From: an uncultured Clostridia bacterium
GTDB taxonomy: Bacteria > Bacillota > Clostridia > Christensenellales > Borkfalkiaceae
Assembly (NCBI GenBank): GCA_947626685.1
Contig: CANQTD010000005.1
Span: 35,069 to 99,068, forward strand
DNA length: 64,000 nucleotides
Direction: 5' to 3'
Shown here piece by piece: positions 22,216-31,135 of the stretch. The notes beneath the pieces are model-generated. The model did no database searches. It had not been told where the DNA came from and was given only the letters and a program-made list of their open reading frames with translations. The number at the start of each line of letters is the position of its first letter. The stretch's first letter is position 1. Position numbers and translations under genes: made by a program.

Positions 22216-22277
22216 CCTTTGTAGAACAGCCGTACAATGCAGCCGAGCACCCTCGGGAGCTTGAAACAGATGATCAT
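22212..22277 (-). CDS. spoVM: Stage V sporulation protein M
   Basis: A 21-residue peptide with the core KLPRVLGCIVRLF, matching the SpoVM pattern K-L-P-x-F/V-L-G-x-I-V-R. SpoVM is an amphipathic helix that recognises the convex forespore membrane and anchors SpoIVA during coat assembly. AGGAGG lies four bases before the ATG at 22277. The start overlaps the thiN stop and the stop overlaps the dipeptidase start. The order rpe, thiN, spoVM is the same as in Bacillus. The Pro in KLP, needed for function in Bacillus, is conserved; the peptide is shorter by a few residues and has two Cys. Confidence 0.88.
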   Translation of the reverse strand: MIICFKLPRVLGCIVRLFYKG

Positions 22278-22906
22278 ACAACCTCCTCGTCGACGATAAC
22301 GAGCACATGCCCCCTCTCCACCGAAAACGAAAAATCCTCGTTTTCCGTGAGATTGGAGACGCCGCGCGTGGAGCCATAGCGGAGCCAAAGGTCGCCCTCC
22401 GCATATTTGAGCCCCCACATATTCAGGATATGCGCGTCGCCGCCGAAAGGCAACAGCGAGACCGTCTGCCCCCTCTTGCAGGGAAAACGGCGCGTCCCCT
22501 TGCCGCAGAGAAAGATCTCCGCGCCGTTCGTCTTGCATACGGCCTCTGCGCCTCCCGCCTCGGCCGCCTTATACAGAAGGTGGAGATTGCCGAGAAAGTG
22601 GTCCTCCCGTCCCCCTCCGCCGCCGTAAAAGACGATTTCCGTGGCACCCATGTCCAAAGCGAGGTCTACGGCAAGCTCTCCGTCCGTCTCGTTTTTCTCG
22701 GAGGGAAACCGCCTGCGGGGAGCGGGATAGGGCGTCTCGTGAAGGGAGTCGAAGTCGCCCAAGTTTTCGTCGATCTTCACCCTCCCCTTCGCCCAGGAAA
22801 ACGCCCCGTCGCAGCAGATCACAAAGGCTCCGTCGGCAAAAATTTGCCCGCGGTACGGCTCGCCGTTGAGGAGAATGACAACGCGTTTGCGCTCTCCGCG
22901 GCTCAT
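22274..22906 (-). CDS. thiN: Thiamine pyrophosphokinase
   Basis: A 210-residue enzyme that converts thiamine to thiamine diphosphate with ATP. Catalytic-core motifs are CCDGAFSWA, ENLGDFDSLH (magnesium Asp residues), NETDGELAVDLAL and the glycine-rich FYGGGGGREDHFLGNLHLL. The C-terminal half is the thiamine-binding beta domain (GLKYAEGDLWLRYGSTRGVS). The start overlaps the rpe stop (ATG at 22906 against 22903) and the end overlaps spoVM. Length is normal. Confidence 0.95.
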   Translation of the reverse strand: MSRGERKRVVILLNGEPYRGQIFADGAFVICCDGAFSWAKGRVKIDENLGDFDSLHETPYPAPRRRFPSEKNETDGELAVDLALDMGATEIVFYGGGGGREDHFLGNLHLLYKAAEAGGAEAVCKTNGAEIFLCGKGTRRFPCKRGQTVSLLPFGGDAHILNMWGLKYAEGDLWLRYGSTRGVSNLTENEDFSFSVERGHVLVIVDEEVV

Positions 22907-23547
22907 CCGCGCAGCCTCGCGATCGCTTGCGCCATATCCGCGGAGCGGAACACCGCGCTGCCCGCGACGATGACGTTCGCGCCCGCCGCGATCACGTCTT
23001 TTACGTTCTCTTCCGTGATCCCGCCGTCCACTTCGATATCGAGATCGCTTCTTCCGATCTTCTCACAGCGGTTGCGGAGTTTTTCGATCTTTTTCAGCGT
23101 TTCGGGAATGAATTTCTGCCCGCCCCAACCGGGGTGCACGCTCATCAGGAGCAGCATGTCGGCAGTCTCCGCGGCGGGGAAGAGCTTCTCCACGTCCGTT
23201 TCGGGGTTGACGACCGCGCTCTTTTTCACGCCGTAACCCTCAATCTGCCTGAAAAGGCGGACCAAGTCGCACACCTCCGCATGCACGGTGATCACGTCCG
23301 CGCCCGCCTTTGCGAAATCCTCGATGTGCGTTTCGGGATGGAGCACCATGAGATGGCAGTCGAGCGGCAGAGACGTTTTCGGACGGATATCCCTCACCAT
23401 CTGCGCGCCGAACGTGATGGGCGGAACAAAATTCCCGTCCATGACGTCGCAGTGCACGAGATCGGCGCCGCACGCCTCCAATGCCTTCACGGTCTCCCCT
23501 GCGTGCGAAAAATCGCTCGCCAGAATGCTCGGCGCAATTTTGATCAT
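22903..23547 (-). CDS. rpe: Ribulose-phosphate 3-epimerase
   Basis: A 214-residue TIM-barrel epimerase of the pentose phosphate pathway, interconverting ribulose-5-phosphate and xylulose-5-phosphate. Starts MIKIAPSILASDF. Catalytic and metal motifs are HCDVMDGNFVPPITFG, CHLMV, MSVHPGWGGQ and EVDGGI. The ATG at 23547 overlaps the rlmN stop (ATGA). The longer upstream frame is the rlmN shadow. Confidence 0.97.
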   Translation of the reverse strand: MIKIAPSILASDFSHAGETVKALEACGADLVHCDVMDGNFVPPITFGAQMVRDIRPKTSLPLDCHLMVLHPETHIEDFAKAGADVITVHAEVCDLVRLFRQIEGYGVKKSAVVNPETDVEKLFPAAETADMLLLMSVHPGWGGQKFIPETLKKIEKLRNRCEKIGRSDLDIEVDGGITEENVKDVIAAGANVIVAGSAVFRSADMAQAIARLRG

Positions 23548-24587
23548 CGCTGTCCTCCTTCGATATATCTTGCCCGCAGCTGCCCGCAGGCGCCGCCGAT
23601 GTCGCTCCCCATGCTCCGTCGGAGGGTGGCGGAGATCCCCATTTGCTGTAAGGTCTCCAAAAATTTCTGCGCGGTCTCCTCCGAAGTGCCCTTCAAATTC
23701 CGCTCCTTTACCTCGTTGAGGCGGATGAGGTTGACATGGCACGGCTTCCCCCTCAAAAGGCGGGCGAGCGATTCCGCATGACCCATGTCCGCATTCTCCC
23801 CCTCGATAAGGCTGTATTCGAAGATATAACGCCGCCCCGTTTTTTCGAAATATTCGTCGCACGCCGCGAGGATCTCCGCGATCGAATAGCGGTTCGCTAT
23901 GGGCATGGTGCGGCGTCTCTCGCCGTCCGTCACGGCGTGCAGGGAGACGGTGAGCGTGAGCGGGATCCCTTCGAGCGCGAACTGTTTCATTTGGGGAACG
24001 AGCCCGCATGTGGAGAGGCTCACGTTGCGCGCGCTGATGCGGATCCCTCCCTCCGCCGTGAGGTTGCGCAGAAATCTGACGACGCTATCATAGTTGTCGA
24101 AGGGCTCGCCGCTGCCCATGAGCACGACGTTGGTGACGGCGCGGTCTTTGAGCGTGCCCCCTTCCGAGCGGTTGACGGCGAGGATCTGCCCCAAGATTTC
24201 TCCCGCGGAGAGATCGCGGACCCTTCCGCCGAGCGTGGAAGCGCAGAATTTGCACCCCATGCGGCAGCCTACCTGCGTCGAAACGCACTGCGTGTTGCCG
24301 TATTGGTACTTCATGAGCACGCCCTCGACGAGGTTTCCGTCCGCAAGCGCGAAGAGGAATTTTTTCGTGCCGTCTTTGGATGTGAACACCTCGCGGATCG
24401 CGACGGGTTCATCCTCATACTCCGAGAGGAGCCGCTCGCGCATAGGCGCGGGGACCGGCAGCGAAGAGATGCGCTTCCCCTGCATGAGCCCCTCGAAGAT
24501 CTGCTTTGCGCGGAAAGGTTTTTCGCCCCCGCTTTCCACAAGGGCGAGCAGCTCCCCGAAAGACAGATCCTGTAATATCTTCTTCAT
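23544..24587 (-). CDS. rlmN: Dual-specificity 23S rRNA/tRNA (adenine-C2) methyltransferase RlmN
   Basis: A 347-residue radical SAM enzyme that methylates A2503 of 23S rRNA and A37 of some tRNAs. The cluster motif is GCRMGCKFCAST (C-x3-C-x2-C, about 107-116), followed by GSGEPFDNYD and the SAM-binding NVSLSTCGLVP. The second catalytic Cys is in GSDIGGACGQLRA near the end. It overlaps rsmB upstream and rpe downstream by four bases each. Confidence 0.97.
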   Translation of the reverse strand: MKKILQDLSFGELLALVESGGEKPFRAKQIFEGLMQGKRISSLPVPAPMRERLLSEYEDEPVAIREVFTSKDGTKKFLFALADGNLVEGVLMKYQYGNTQCVSTQVGCRMGCKFCASTLGGRVRDLSAGEILGQILAVNRSEGGTLKDRAVTNVVLMGSGEPFDNYDSVVRFLRNLTAEGGIRISARNVSLSTCGLVPQMKQFALEGIPLTLTVSLHAVTDGERRRTMPIANRYSIAEILAACDEYFEKTGRRYIFEYSLIEGENADMGHAESLARLLRGKPCHVNLIRLNEVKERNLKGTSEETAQKFLETLQQMGISATLRRSMGSDIGGACGQLRARYIEGGQR

Positions 24588-25798
24588 GCTCTCCTCATTT
24601 TGCAGACATAGAAGCCTGCGCCGTATGCCGTATCGGGCAGAAATTGCAGTCCGAATTGCGTTTTTTCGTGGGGAAGCGGACAGTCCGCGCGCTCGATCTC
24701 AAACGCGGGGTGCGTCTCGGAAAATTTGCGCACGACGCCGTCGTTCTCCCTCTCGAGCAGAGAACAGGTGGCGTAATAGAGGCGGCCGCCCCTTTTTACA
24801 TATCGCGCGCAGTTGTCGAGAATGGCCGTTTGCAGAGCGACGAGCTCGGACATGCCCCCCTCGTTTTTCCTCAACGGGAGATCGGGATTCTCCGCAACGG
24901 TGCCGAGGCCCGAGCAGGGCGCGTCCACGAGAACGCCGTCGAACGCCTCCGAAAAGGCGGGGTCGAACGCCGCGCTGTCCCTTTGCAGGGCGGTCACGTT
25001 TTGCGCACCCATGCGCGCAGCATAGCTTTCGATGAGCCCCACGCGGTGGGCGTGTACGTCGCAGGAGACGATTTTGCGGCATCTCTCCGAAAGAAGCACG
25101 CTCTTCCCGCCGGGCGCGGCGCATGCGTCGAGAAGGGCGTCGCACCCCTCGACAACGGAGCATACGGCGACCGAACCCACCGACTGAAAGGTGTAATCCC
25201 CGCGCGAAAAACCCTCGTCGCGGGTGAAATTGCGGAAGAGTTTGACGGTATCGAAGGGCGTATCCTCGTGCGGAAGGGAGAGATAGTTCTCCATGCCGCG
25301 CACGAAGCGCACCGAGACGCCGCGGCTCTTCGCGAGCAGGATCGCCTCCGCGCGCGGACCGTAGCGGTCGCAGATCTCGTCTAAGGCAAAGCGGGGAAAA
25401 TTGCTGAGGACGGCGAGCCTGTCCCTCCCCTCGGGAAGGCGGACGTTTTCTTCGGCGAAGTTCCTGAGCGCAGCGTTCACGAATCCCGCCATGCCCCCTT
25501 TCCCGATCTCCCGCACGAGCGAAACGGCCTCGGAGACCGCAACGGGGCGGGGCATGTCCGCAAACAGCATGCCCGCAAGGGCAATTTTGAGCACGAGGCG
25601 AACGGCAGGCTTGGGCGGTTTCTCGGAGAGCGTGCGGACGCAGAGATCGAGGTAGGCGTTGTTTTCGAGCACGCAGTAGCAGAGTTTCACCGTCCTGCCG
25701 TGCCCGCCCGCGGGAAGGGACGAGAGCGCGATCTTGAGGTGCGCGCCCTCCGCATACACCCGCGTGAGCACCCTGTATGCGTCAAGAAAGGCGTTCAA
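24584..25798 (-). CDS. rsmB: 16S rRNA (cytosine967-C5)-methyltransferase RsmB
   Basis: A 404-residue enzyme. The N-terminal NusB-like RNA-binding domain spans about 1-125, followed by the methyltransferase with SAM motif I DACAAPGGKS (about 221-230). Motif IV DAPCSGLGTVAENPDL and motif VI YYATCSLLERENDGVV carry the two Cys of the m5C mechanism. It is slightly shorter than the usual 430-450 residues, mainly in the NusB part, but is intact. It overlaps fmt upstream and rlmN downstream. Confidence 0.95.
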   Translation of the reverse strand: MNAFLDAYRVLTRVYAEGAHLKIALSSLPAGGHGRTVKLCYCVLENNAYLDLCVRTLSEKPPKPAVRLVLKIALAGMLFADMPRPVAVSEAVSLVREIGKGGMAGFVNAALRNFAEENVRLPEGRDRLAVLSNFPRFALDEICDRYGPRAEAILLAKSRGVSVRFVRGMENYLSLPHEDTPFDTVKLFRNFTRDEGFSRGDYTFQSVGSVAVCSVVEGCDALLDACAAPGGKSVLLSERCRKIVSCDVHAHRVGLIESYAARMGAQNVTALQRDSAAFDPAFSEAFDGVLVDAPCSGLGTVAENPDLPLRKNEGGMSELVALQTAILDNCARYVKRGGRLYYATCSLLERENDGVVRKFSETHPAFEIERADCPLPHEKTQFGLQFLPDTAYGAGFYVCKMRRA

Positions 25799-26705
25799 AA
25801 CGCATCCCCTTTGCGACTTTTCTGCCGTTCAGAAAGTCGCGCGCGGACATTCTTCTCCCGCCCGCAGGCTGGAGTTCGGTGACGCGCACCGCGCCCTCGC
25901 CACATTTTACGAGAAGCCCCGTCTTTGCCGAATCCCCGACGACCGTTCCCGCGGGGACGTCCTCATCGCAGGGGACCTCTTCGGCGAAGTAAAAATTGAG
26001 CTGGGTGCCTGCGATGCAGCCGTAAGCGAAGGGCGCGGGAGAAAGGCCGCGGATGAGGCAGGAGACCTCGCGGGCAGGCCGCGTGAAATCCACTTGGGTG
26101 CGGGAGACCTTTTTGCAGACAGAGCCCTCGCCCTGTTTCGTGAGGGGAAGCTCGCCGCGCCCGATCATCGCGAGCGCCTGCCCGATGAGCCCGCAGGAGA
26201 GACGGGAGAGGCGGTCGGAGAGGGTGCCGCAATCGTCAGAATCGTAGATGGGGCAGGATTTTTGGAGCAAAATGTCCCCCGTGTCCAGCCCGAGCTCCGT
26301 CTTCATGATCGTGATCCCCGTCTCGCGGCAGCCGTCGATGATGGCCCGCGCGATGGGCGCCGCGCCGCGGTAGGCGGGAAGCAGGGAGGCGTGGATGTTC
26401 CATACTCCGAGCGGAAAGAGATCCAACACTTCCTGCGTGAGGATCTGCCCATAGGCGCAGGTGACCATGAGATCCGCCCCGCATGCGGCGAGGGCGGCAT
26501 AGTCTATGCGCAATTTTTCGGGTTGGAGAACGGGTATGCCCATTCTCTCCGCCTGTTCTTTGACGGGCGAGGGGGTGAGGATCCCCTTTCTGCCCTGCGG
26601 CCTGTCGGGTTGGGTGAGGACGGCGGCGATCTCGTGCCCCGCCTCCGAGATCGCGCAAAGGGGAAGGACGGCGAAATCGGGCGTCCCTGCAAATACAAGT
26701 TTCAT
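25782..26705 (-). CDS. fmt: Methionyl-tRNA formyltransferase
   Basis: A 307-residue enzyme that formylates initiator Met-tRNA. Starts MKLVFAGTPDFAVLPL. Folate-binding and catalytic segment is NIHASLLPAYRGAAPI (about 106-121), then TGITIMKTELGLDTGDIL, and a C-terminal OB domain. It is directly downstream of def, whose product removes the same formyl group, and overlaps rsmB by 17 bases. Confidence 0.97.
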   Translation of the reverse strand: MKLVFAGTPDFAVLPLCAISEAGHEIAAVLTQPDRPQGRKGILTPSPVKEQAERMGIPVLQPEKLRIDYAALAACGADLMVTCAYGQILTQEVLDLFPLGVWNIHASLLPAYRGAAPIARAIIDGCRETGITIMKTELGLDTGDILLQKSCPIYDSDDCGTLSDRLSRLSCGLIGQALAMIGRGELPLTKQGEGSVCKKVSRTQVDFTRPAREVSCLIRGLSPAPFAYGCIAGTQLNFYFAEEVPCDEDVPAGTVVGDSAKTGLLVKCGEGAVRVTELQPAGGRRMSARDFLNGRKVAKGMRFERLS

Positions 26706-27161
26706 TCAGTCCTCCGCGTCGCGGACGTCCTCCGCTTTATCGGTATAGAGGATCCCGTCGAGATGGTCGAGTTCATGGCAGACGGCGCGGGCGAAGAAGC
26801 CGCGGGCGACGAGGGAATATTTATCCCCCTTGCGGTCCTGAAAGAGGATCTTCACCTTCGCGGGGCGGACGACGGTGCCCGCCTTGCCGCGGACGGAGAG
26901 ACAGCCCTCCGCTCCCCTCTGCTCCCCCTTCTGCCAGACGAATACGGGATTGATAAATTCGAAGTACCCCTCCTCCACGTCCACGACGACCGCGCGCACG
27001 GGGACGCCCACCTGCGGTGCGGCGAGGCCCGCCCCCTCCGCTTTTTTGAGGGTCTCCTTCATGTCGTCGAGAAGAACGTCGAGCTCTTTGCCGAACGACG
27101 TCACGGGCGTGCATTTTTGGCGGAGAACGGGGTCTCCGATCTGAACGATCTTACGAATCAT
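26706..27161 (-). CDS. def: Peptide deformylase
   Basis: A 151-residue metallo-enzyme that removes N-formyl groups from nascent proteins. The three signature motifs are present: GAGLAAPQVG (about 43-52), EGCLS (about 90) and HELDHLDG (about 129-136), with Cys and two His as metal ligands. It lies between priA and fmt; the stop touches the fmt start. Confidence 0.97.
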   Translation of the reverse strand: MIRKIVQIGDPVLRQKCTPVTSFGKELDVLLDDMKETLKKAEGAGLAAPQVGVPVRAVVVDVEEGYFEFINPVFVWQKGEQRGAEGCLSVRGKAGTVVRPAKVKILFQDRKGDKYSLVARGFFARAVCHELDHLDGILYTDKAEDVRDAED

Positions 27162-27173
27162 ACGATACCTCGG

Positions 27174-29342
27174 TCAACTTAGATTTGCGGGATTTTCTTC
27201 CACATAGATGAGCACGTTCTTGTGCTTTTCGGCTGCGCAGACCTCATAGATGTCTTTGAGCACGCCGCCGCCCGTAAGACGCATGAGCACCTGATAGCGG
27301 TATTTGTTCTGGATGCGCTTGATGGGCGAGTGCATGCGGTTGAAGAAGAGAAATTCCTCGGGCCGCTGCGCATACAGCGTTTGCAGCTTCTCATAGACGG
27401 AGCGGAGCGCCTCCACCGTCTCCGCCTCGTTCTCCCCCGTCGCCATCACGCGGACGATCTTCGCATAGGGCGGGAACATCATCGCGGCGCGCATGGCGAT
27501 CTCGTGGGCGTAAAAGCCCTCGTAATCGTACTCCGCGGCGAAGCGGAGAATGGCGTTATCGGGGTCGTAAGTCTGCAGGACGACTTCGCCGGGCTCCTGC
27601 GCCCTGCCGCTCCTGCCCGCGACCTGCGTGACGAGCTGGAAGGTGCGTTCCCCGCTGCGGTAATCGGCGAAATGCAGACTCATGTCCGCATCGAGCACGC
27701 CGACGAGGGTGACGGAGGGGAAATCGTGCCCCTTTGCCACCATCTGGGTGCCGACGAGAATGTCGGCCTCCCTGTCGGCGAATTGTTTCAGGATCTTGAA
27801 GTGCCCCTCCTTGCCCCGCGTCGTATCGACGTCCATGCGCAGGATCCTTGCCGAGGGGTAGAGTTTTTTGAGCTCCATGACGACGCGCTGGGTGCCCGTT
27901 CCGACGTAGCCGAGATGCCTCCCCCCGCACGAGGGGCAGGCGGGCGGCATCTTATAGCGCGCCCCGCAGTAGTGGCATTTGAGGCAGTCCTCCTCGCTGT
28001 GGTAGGTGAGGGCGACGTCGCAGTGTTCGCAAGTCGCAACGTACCCGCAGTCGCGGCATATGACCGTCTGCGAATACCCCCTGCGGTTGAGGAAAAGGAT
28101 CGCCTGATTCCCCTTTCGGAGGCACTCCGCGAGCTTTTCGCGAAGGGTCGCCGAAAACGGGGAAGGGTTCCCGCGGCGGACCTCGCGGCGCATGTCGACG
28201 AGGCGGACCTCGGGCATGGGCCGTGCGTTGATCCTCTCGGGAAGGCGGATGAGCTCAAATTCTCCGTCCTTCGCGCGCTTGTACGTCTCCACCGAAGGGG
28301 TCGCGCTGCCGAGCACGAGCTTGCAGCCGTTCCCCGCGGCACGGAGATATGCGACGTCGAAGGTATTGTAGCGCGGCGAGCTCTCGGAGGAGTAGCTGCC
28401 GTCGTGTTCTTCGTCAATGACGATGACCCCCACGTTCTCCACGGGGGCAAAGACCGCCGAACGCGCGCCGATGGCGATGCGCGCAGAGCCCTCCCTCAGG
28501 CGCATCCATTCGTCGAACCGCTCCCCCGCGGAGAGCCCGCTGTGCAGAATGGCGGCGGTGCTCCCGAAGCGCGCGCGGAGCTGGCTGAGCATCTGGGGGG
28601 TGAGCGAGATCTCGGGGACGAGGAAGATCGCCGTCCTTCCCGCGGCGAGAGCGTCGGCGATGAGCGTGAGATAGACTTCCGTCTTGCCGCTTCCCGTCAC
28701 GCCGTGCAGAAGGCAGACCGTCTTTTTTGTCTCCTCTACGGTCTTGACCGCGTTTTGTTGGAATGGGGTGAGTTTTTTCGCCGTATTTTCCCCCTCCACC
28801 CCGCGGTAGGGGTCGCGGAAAACGCGGCGTTTCTCGGCGGCGAGCACCCCCCTGTCGAGGAGGGGCTTGACGGCGGCGCCGAACATTTCGCGCAAAAAAG
28901 CGGAGTCGGCTTCCCCGTTCGCACGCATGAAGTCGTACAGTTCTCGCTGCCTTTTGGCGCGGGCGGGGATCTCTTCCTCGCGCACGAGTCTGATCACCGT
29001 CCTGTACCTCTCGGAGACCTTGCCCGTCCGCATCTCGGCGGGAAGGAAGAGGCGCAGCACGAGCGCCATCGGCGTCTTGTACCGTTCCTGCAATGCGGCG
29101 GCGAGGGAGAGCGCTTCCCCCGTGAGCGCGGGCCTTTCGTCCTCGGTGCGGAGAATGCGTTTGACGCGGTCGGGGAGGACCTGCGTCTCCTCTTTCACGC
29201 GCATGACGAATCCCGTCGTCACCCCGTTGCCGAACGGCACGACGACGCGCATCCCCGCGGAGATCCCCTCCCCGCAGGCGTAATCGAAGATTTTATCGAC
29301 GTCGCTGTGCGCGATGTCCACGATCACTTCCGCAAAAGGCAT
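27174..29342 (-). CDS. priA: Primosomal protein PriA (replication restart helicase)
   Basis: A 722-residue superfamily 2 helicase that reloads the replisome at forks. The N-terminal DNA-binding domain starts MPFAEVIVDIAHSDVDKIFD. Walker A is GVTGSGKTEVYL (about 211) and Walker B DEEHDGSY (about 311). The zinc-binding Cys cluster spans about 427-475 (CRDCGYVATCEHCDVALTYH, CHYCG, CPSCGG). Motifs V and VI (GTQMVAKGHDFPSVTLVG, QVAGRSGR) follow. Its start lies about 43 bases downstream of the hairpin that follows rpoZ; the ribosome-binding site is weak. Confidence 0.96.
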   Translation of the reverse strand: MPFAEVIVDIAHSDVDKIFDYACGEGISAGMRVVVPFGNGVTTGFVMRVKEETQVLPDRVKRILRTEDERPALTGEALSLAAALQERYKTPMALVLRLFLPAEMRTGKVSERYRTVIRLVREEEIPARAKRQRELYDFMRANGEADSAFLREMFGAAVKPLLDRGVLAAEKRRVFRDPYRGVEGENTAKKLTPFQQNAVKTVEETKKTVCLLHGVTGSGKTEVYLTLIADALAAGRTAIFLVPEISLTPQMLSQLRARFGSTAAILHSGLSAGERFDEWMRLREGSARIAIGARSAVFAPVENVGVIVIDEEHDGSYSSESSPRYNTFDVAYLRAAGNGCKLVLGSATPSVETYKRAKDGEFELIRLPERINARPMPEVRLVDMRREVRRGNPSPFSATLREKLAECLRKGNQAILFLNRRGYSQTVICRDCGYVATCEHCDVALTYHSEEDCLKCHYCGARYKMPPACPSCGGRHLGYVGTGTQRVVMELKKLYPSARILRMDVDTTRGKEGHFKILKQFADREADILVGTQMVAKGHDFPSVTLVGVLDADMSLHFADYRSGERTFQLVTQVAGRSGRAQEPGEVVLQTYDPDNAILRFAAEYDYEGFYAHEIAMRAAMMFPPYAKIVRVMATGENEAETVEALRSVYEKLQTLYAQRPEEFLFFNRMHSPIKRIQNKYRYQVLMRLTGGGVLKDIYEVCAAEKHKNVLIYVEENPANLS

Positions 29343-29382
29343 ACCCTAACCGCTCCACTCCGCAGGCCGCGGGCGCAAAGAT

Positions 29383-29410
29383 GAAAAGCCCCCGCCGCGC
29401 GGGGTCTTTT
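29383..29410 (-). terminator. Probable intra-operon terminator after rpoZ
   Basis: In the minus strand, AAGACCCCGC and GCGGGGGCTTTT form a 9-10 bp stem with one mismatch followed by T residues, directly after the rpoZ stop. Partial termination would reduce priA and downstream genes relative to gmk and rpoZ. Confidence 0.6.
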
Positions 29411-29631
29411 CAGTCCTTCGTTACACGGAACTTGCCGTTCATCACTTCCTGACAAGCGAGGACGATCTCCTTCTGCTTGCCGGGCAGCTCCGTGACGCCC
29501 GTCGACTGCATCTGCTCGATGATCTGCCGCGTGCGCTTTGCGATGACGACGCAGAGCTCGTATCTCGAAATGGGCATGTCGTCCGTCCCGAGTTTTCTCA
29601 CGAGCGCGTCTACAGAAGGTTCATTGATCAT
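29410..29631 (-). CDS. rpoZ: RNA polymerase omega subunit
   Basis: A 73-residue omega subunit (MINEPSVDALVRKLGTDDMP, SRYELCVVIAKRTRQI). It aids assembly of beta-prime. The ATG at 29631 is chosen because GAGGTGAT sits eight bases ahead; a GTG nine bases upstream lies inside that motif. It follows gmk by about 10 bases, the conserved yicC-gmk-rpoZ order. Confidence 0.93.
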   Translation of the reverse strand: MINEPSVDALVRKLGTDDMPISRYELCVVIAKRTRQIIEQMQSTGVTELPGKQKEIVLACQEVMNGKFRVTKD

Positions 29632-29641
29632 ATCTATCACC

Positions 29642-30217
29642 TCAATCTTTGTTGGTCTCTTTGTCTACGATCGCGATGAGTTCGGCCGTCGCGGTCTCCA
29701 GATCGTCGTTCAGAATGGTGTAGTCGTATTTCTCTGCCTGCGCGAGTTCGAAGGCGACCCGTTCGCGGCGTTCCCGCATCTGCTCCTCCGTTTCCTTCCC
29801 CCTGTGGCGGATGCGCTCTTCGAGGGCGAGGAGGCTGGGCGGGGTGATCATGATGAGCACGACGGCGTATTCTCCCGCGCGCTTCACGCGCTCGGCCGCC
29901 TTGAAGCCGCCGCACGGCTCGATCTCGAGGATCACCGAGTGCTTTTTGAGCTCCCGCTTCACGTCGGCGAGACGGGTGCCGTAGTAATTTTCGAAATGGT
30001 TGTTGTATTCGAGGAATTCGCCGTCCGCGATGCGCCGCTCGAACTCCTCCTTCGTGACGAAGTAGTACGCTTCCCCCTCTTTTTCGCCCGGACGGGGGGA
30101 ACGGGTGGTGACGGAGACGGAGAGGAAGAGATCGGGCCTTTTCTCCATGAGACCCTTGACGAGGGTGCCCTTGCCTGCGCCCGAAGGCCCTGAAATAATG
30201 AAAAGTACGTTCCTCAT
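29642..30217 (-). CDS. gmk: Guanylate kinase
   Basis: A 191-residue kinase that phosphorylates GMP to GDP. P-loop ISGPSGAGKGTLVKGL (about 8-23), GMP-binding SVTTRSPRPGEKEG and YYFVTKEEFE. One base separates its start from the yicC stop. Standard length. Confidence 0.97.
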   Translation of the reverse strand: MRNVLFIISGPSGAGKGTLVKGLMEKRPDLFLSVSVTTRSPRPGEKEGEAYYFVTKEEFERRIADGEFLEYNNHFENYYGTRLADVKRELKKHSVILEIEPCGGFKAAERVKRAGEYAVVLIMITPPSLLALEERIRHRGKETEEQMRERRERVAFELAQAEKYDYTILNDDLETATAELIAIVDKETNKD

Positions 30218-30218
30218 A

Positions 30219-31091
30219 TCACTCTAAATTCTGGATCTGTTCCCGCACCTTCTCGATCTCGTTCTTCATTTCGAGCGCGAGAGCGGTGATTTCGCTGTCG
30301 TTGGATTTCGAGCAGACCGTGTTGCATTCGCGGTTGAATTCCTGCACGAGGAAATCGAGTTTGCGCCCGACCTGCTCGCTCTTTGCGATCTTGCGGAACT
30401 CCGCAATATGGGAGGAGAGGCGGGTGAGTTCCTCGTCGATGTTGCACTTGTCGGCAAAGACCGCGCATTCGGTGAGGATCCGCGTCTCGTCCACCTTGCC
30501 GCCGAGGTACTCCTTGACGCGCTCGGTGAGCTTTTCGCGGTACAGTTCCGCAACGCGGGGCGCGCGCGCCGCGATCGCGTCGCGGAGAGCGGAGATCGTC
30601 TCCATGCGGGAGAGAAGGTCGGCTTCGAGCCGCATCCCCTCCGCAAGGCGCATCGCCTTGTGCGCTGCAAGGGCGCTTTTCAGAGCCGAAGTGAAGGCAA
30701 AAAGGAGTTCTTCGTCCTCCCCGCCGCTCTCCTCCGTGCGCACCACGTCGCCCTGCCGCAGAAGGTAGGAGACGGTGACGTCGTTTTCGAGGAAAGGGAA
30801 CGCTTCCCCGATCTCGGTCGCCGCCTGCACATAGGCGCGGGCAAGGTCGAGATCGACAAAGAGTGCGCGCTCTTTCTCGCGCTTGTCGCTGTAACTGACG
30901 AAAACATCGACATGTCCCCGCGAAATGCTCTCCCGCACCATGCCGCGCACGAGCTCCTCATAGGCGAGGAAGAAGCGCGGGCTCTTGACCGCAAGGTCGA
31001 GATAGCGGTTGTTCACCGACTTCACTTCCACTGTGAGTTCGATCCCGCCGCCGCGGTATTCCCCCTTTCCGTAACCCGTCATCGAATACAT
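30219..31091 (-). CDS. YicC-family endoribonuclease
   Basis: A 290-residue YicC/YloC protein: MYSMTGYGKGEYRGGG at the N-terminus, VEVKSVNNRYLDLAVKSPRF, and the C-terminal DUF1732 part KLDFLVQEFNRECNTVCSKS. YicC-family members are manganese-dependent endoribonucleases. The ATG at 31091 follows AGGAGAAA. A second AGGAGAAAA lies 24 bases upstream ahead of an in-frame TTG (31115), so a form with eight extra residues is possible. First gene of the long housekeeping operon. Confidence 0.92.
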   Translation of the reverse strand: MYSMTGYGKGEYRGGGIELTVEVKSVNNRYLDLAVKSPRFFLAYEELVRGMVRESISRGHVDVFVSYSDKREKERALFVDLDLARAYVQAATEIGEAFPFLENDVTVSYLLRQGDVVRTEESGGEDEELLFAFTSALKSALAAHKAMRLAEGMRLEADLLSRMETISALRDAIAARAPRVAELYREKLTERVKEYLGGKVDETRILTECAVFADKCNIDEELTRLSSHIAEFRKIAKSEQVGRKLDFLVQEFNRECNTVCSKSNDSEITALALEMKNEIEKVREQIQNLE

Positions 31092-31135
31092 TGCAAATTT
31101 CTCCTGTCGGGGCAATTTTCTCCTATCGGGGAATT

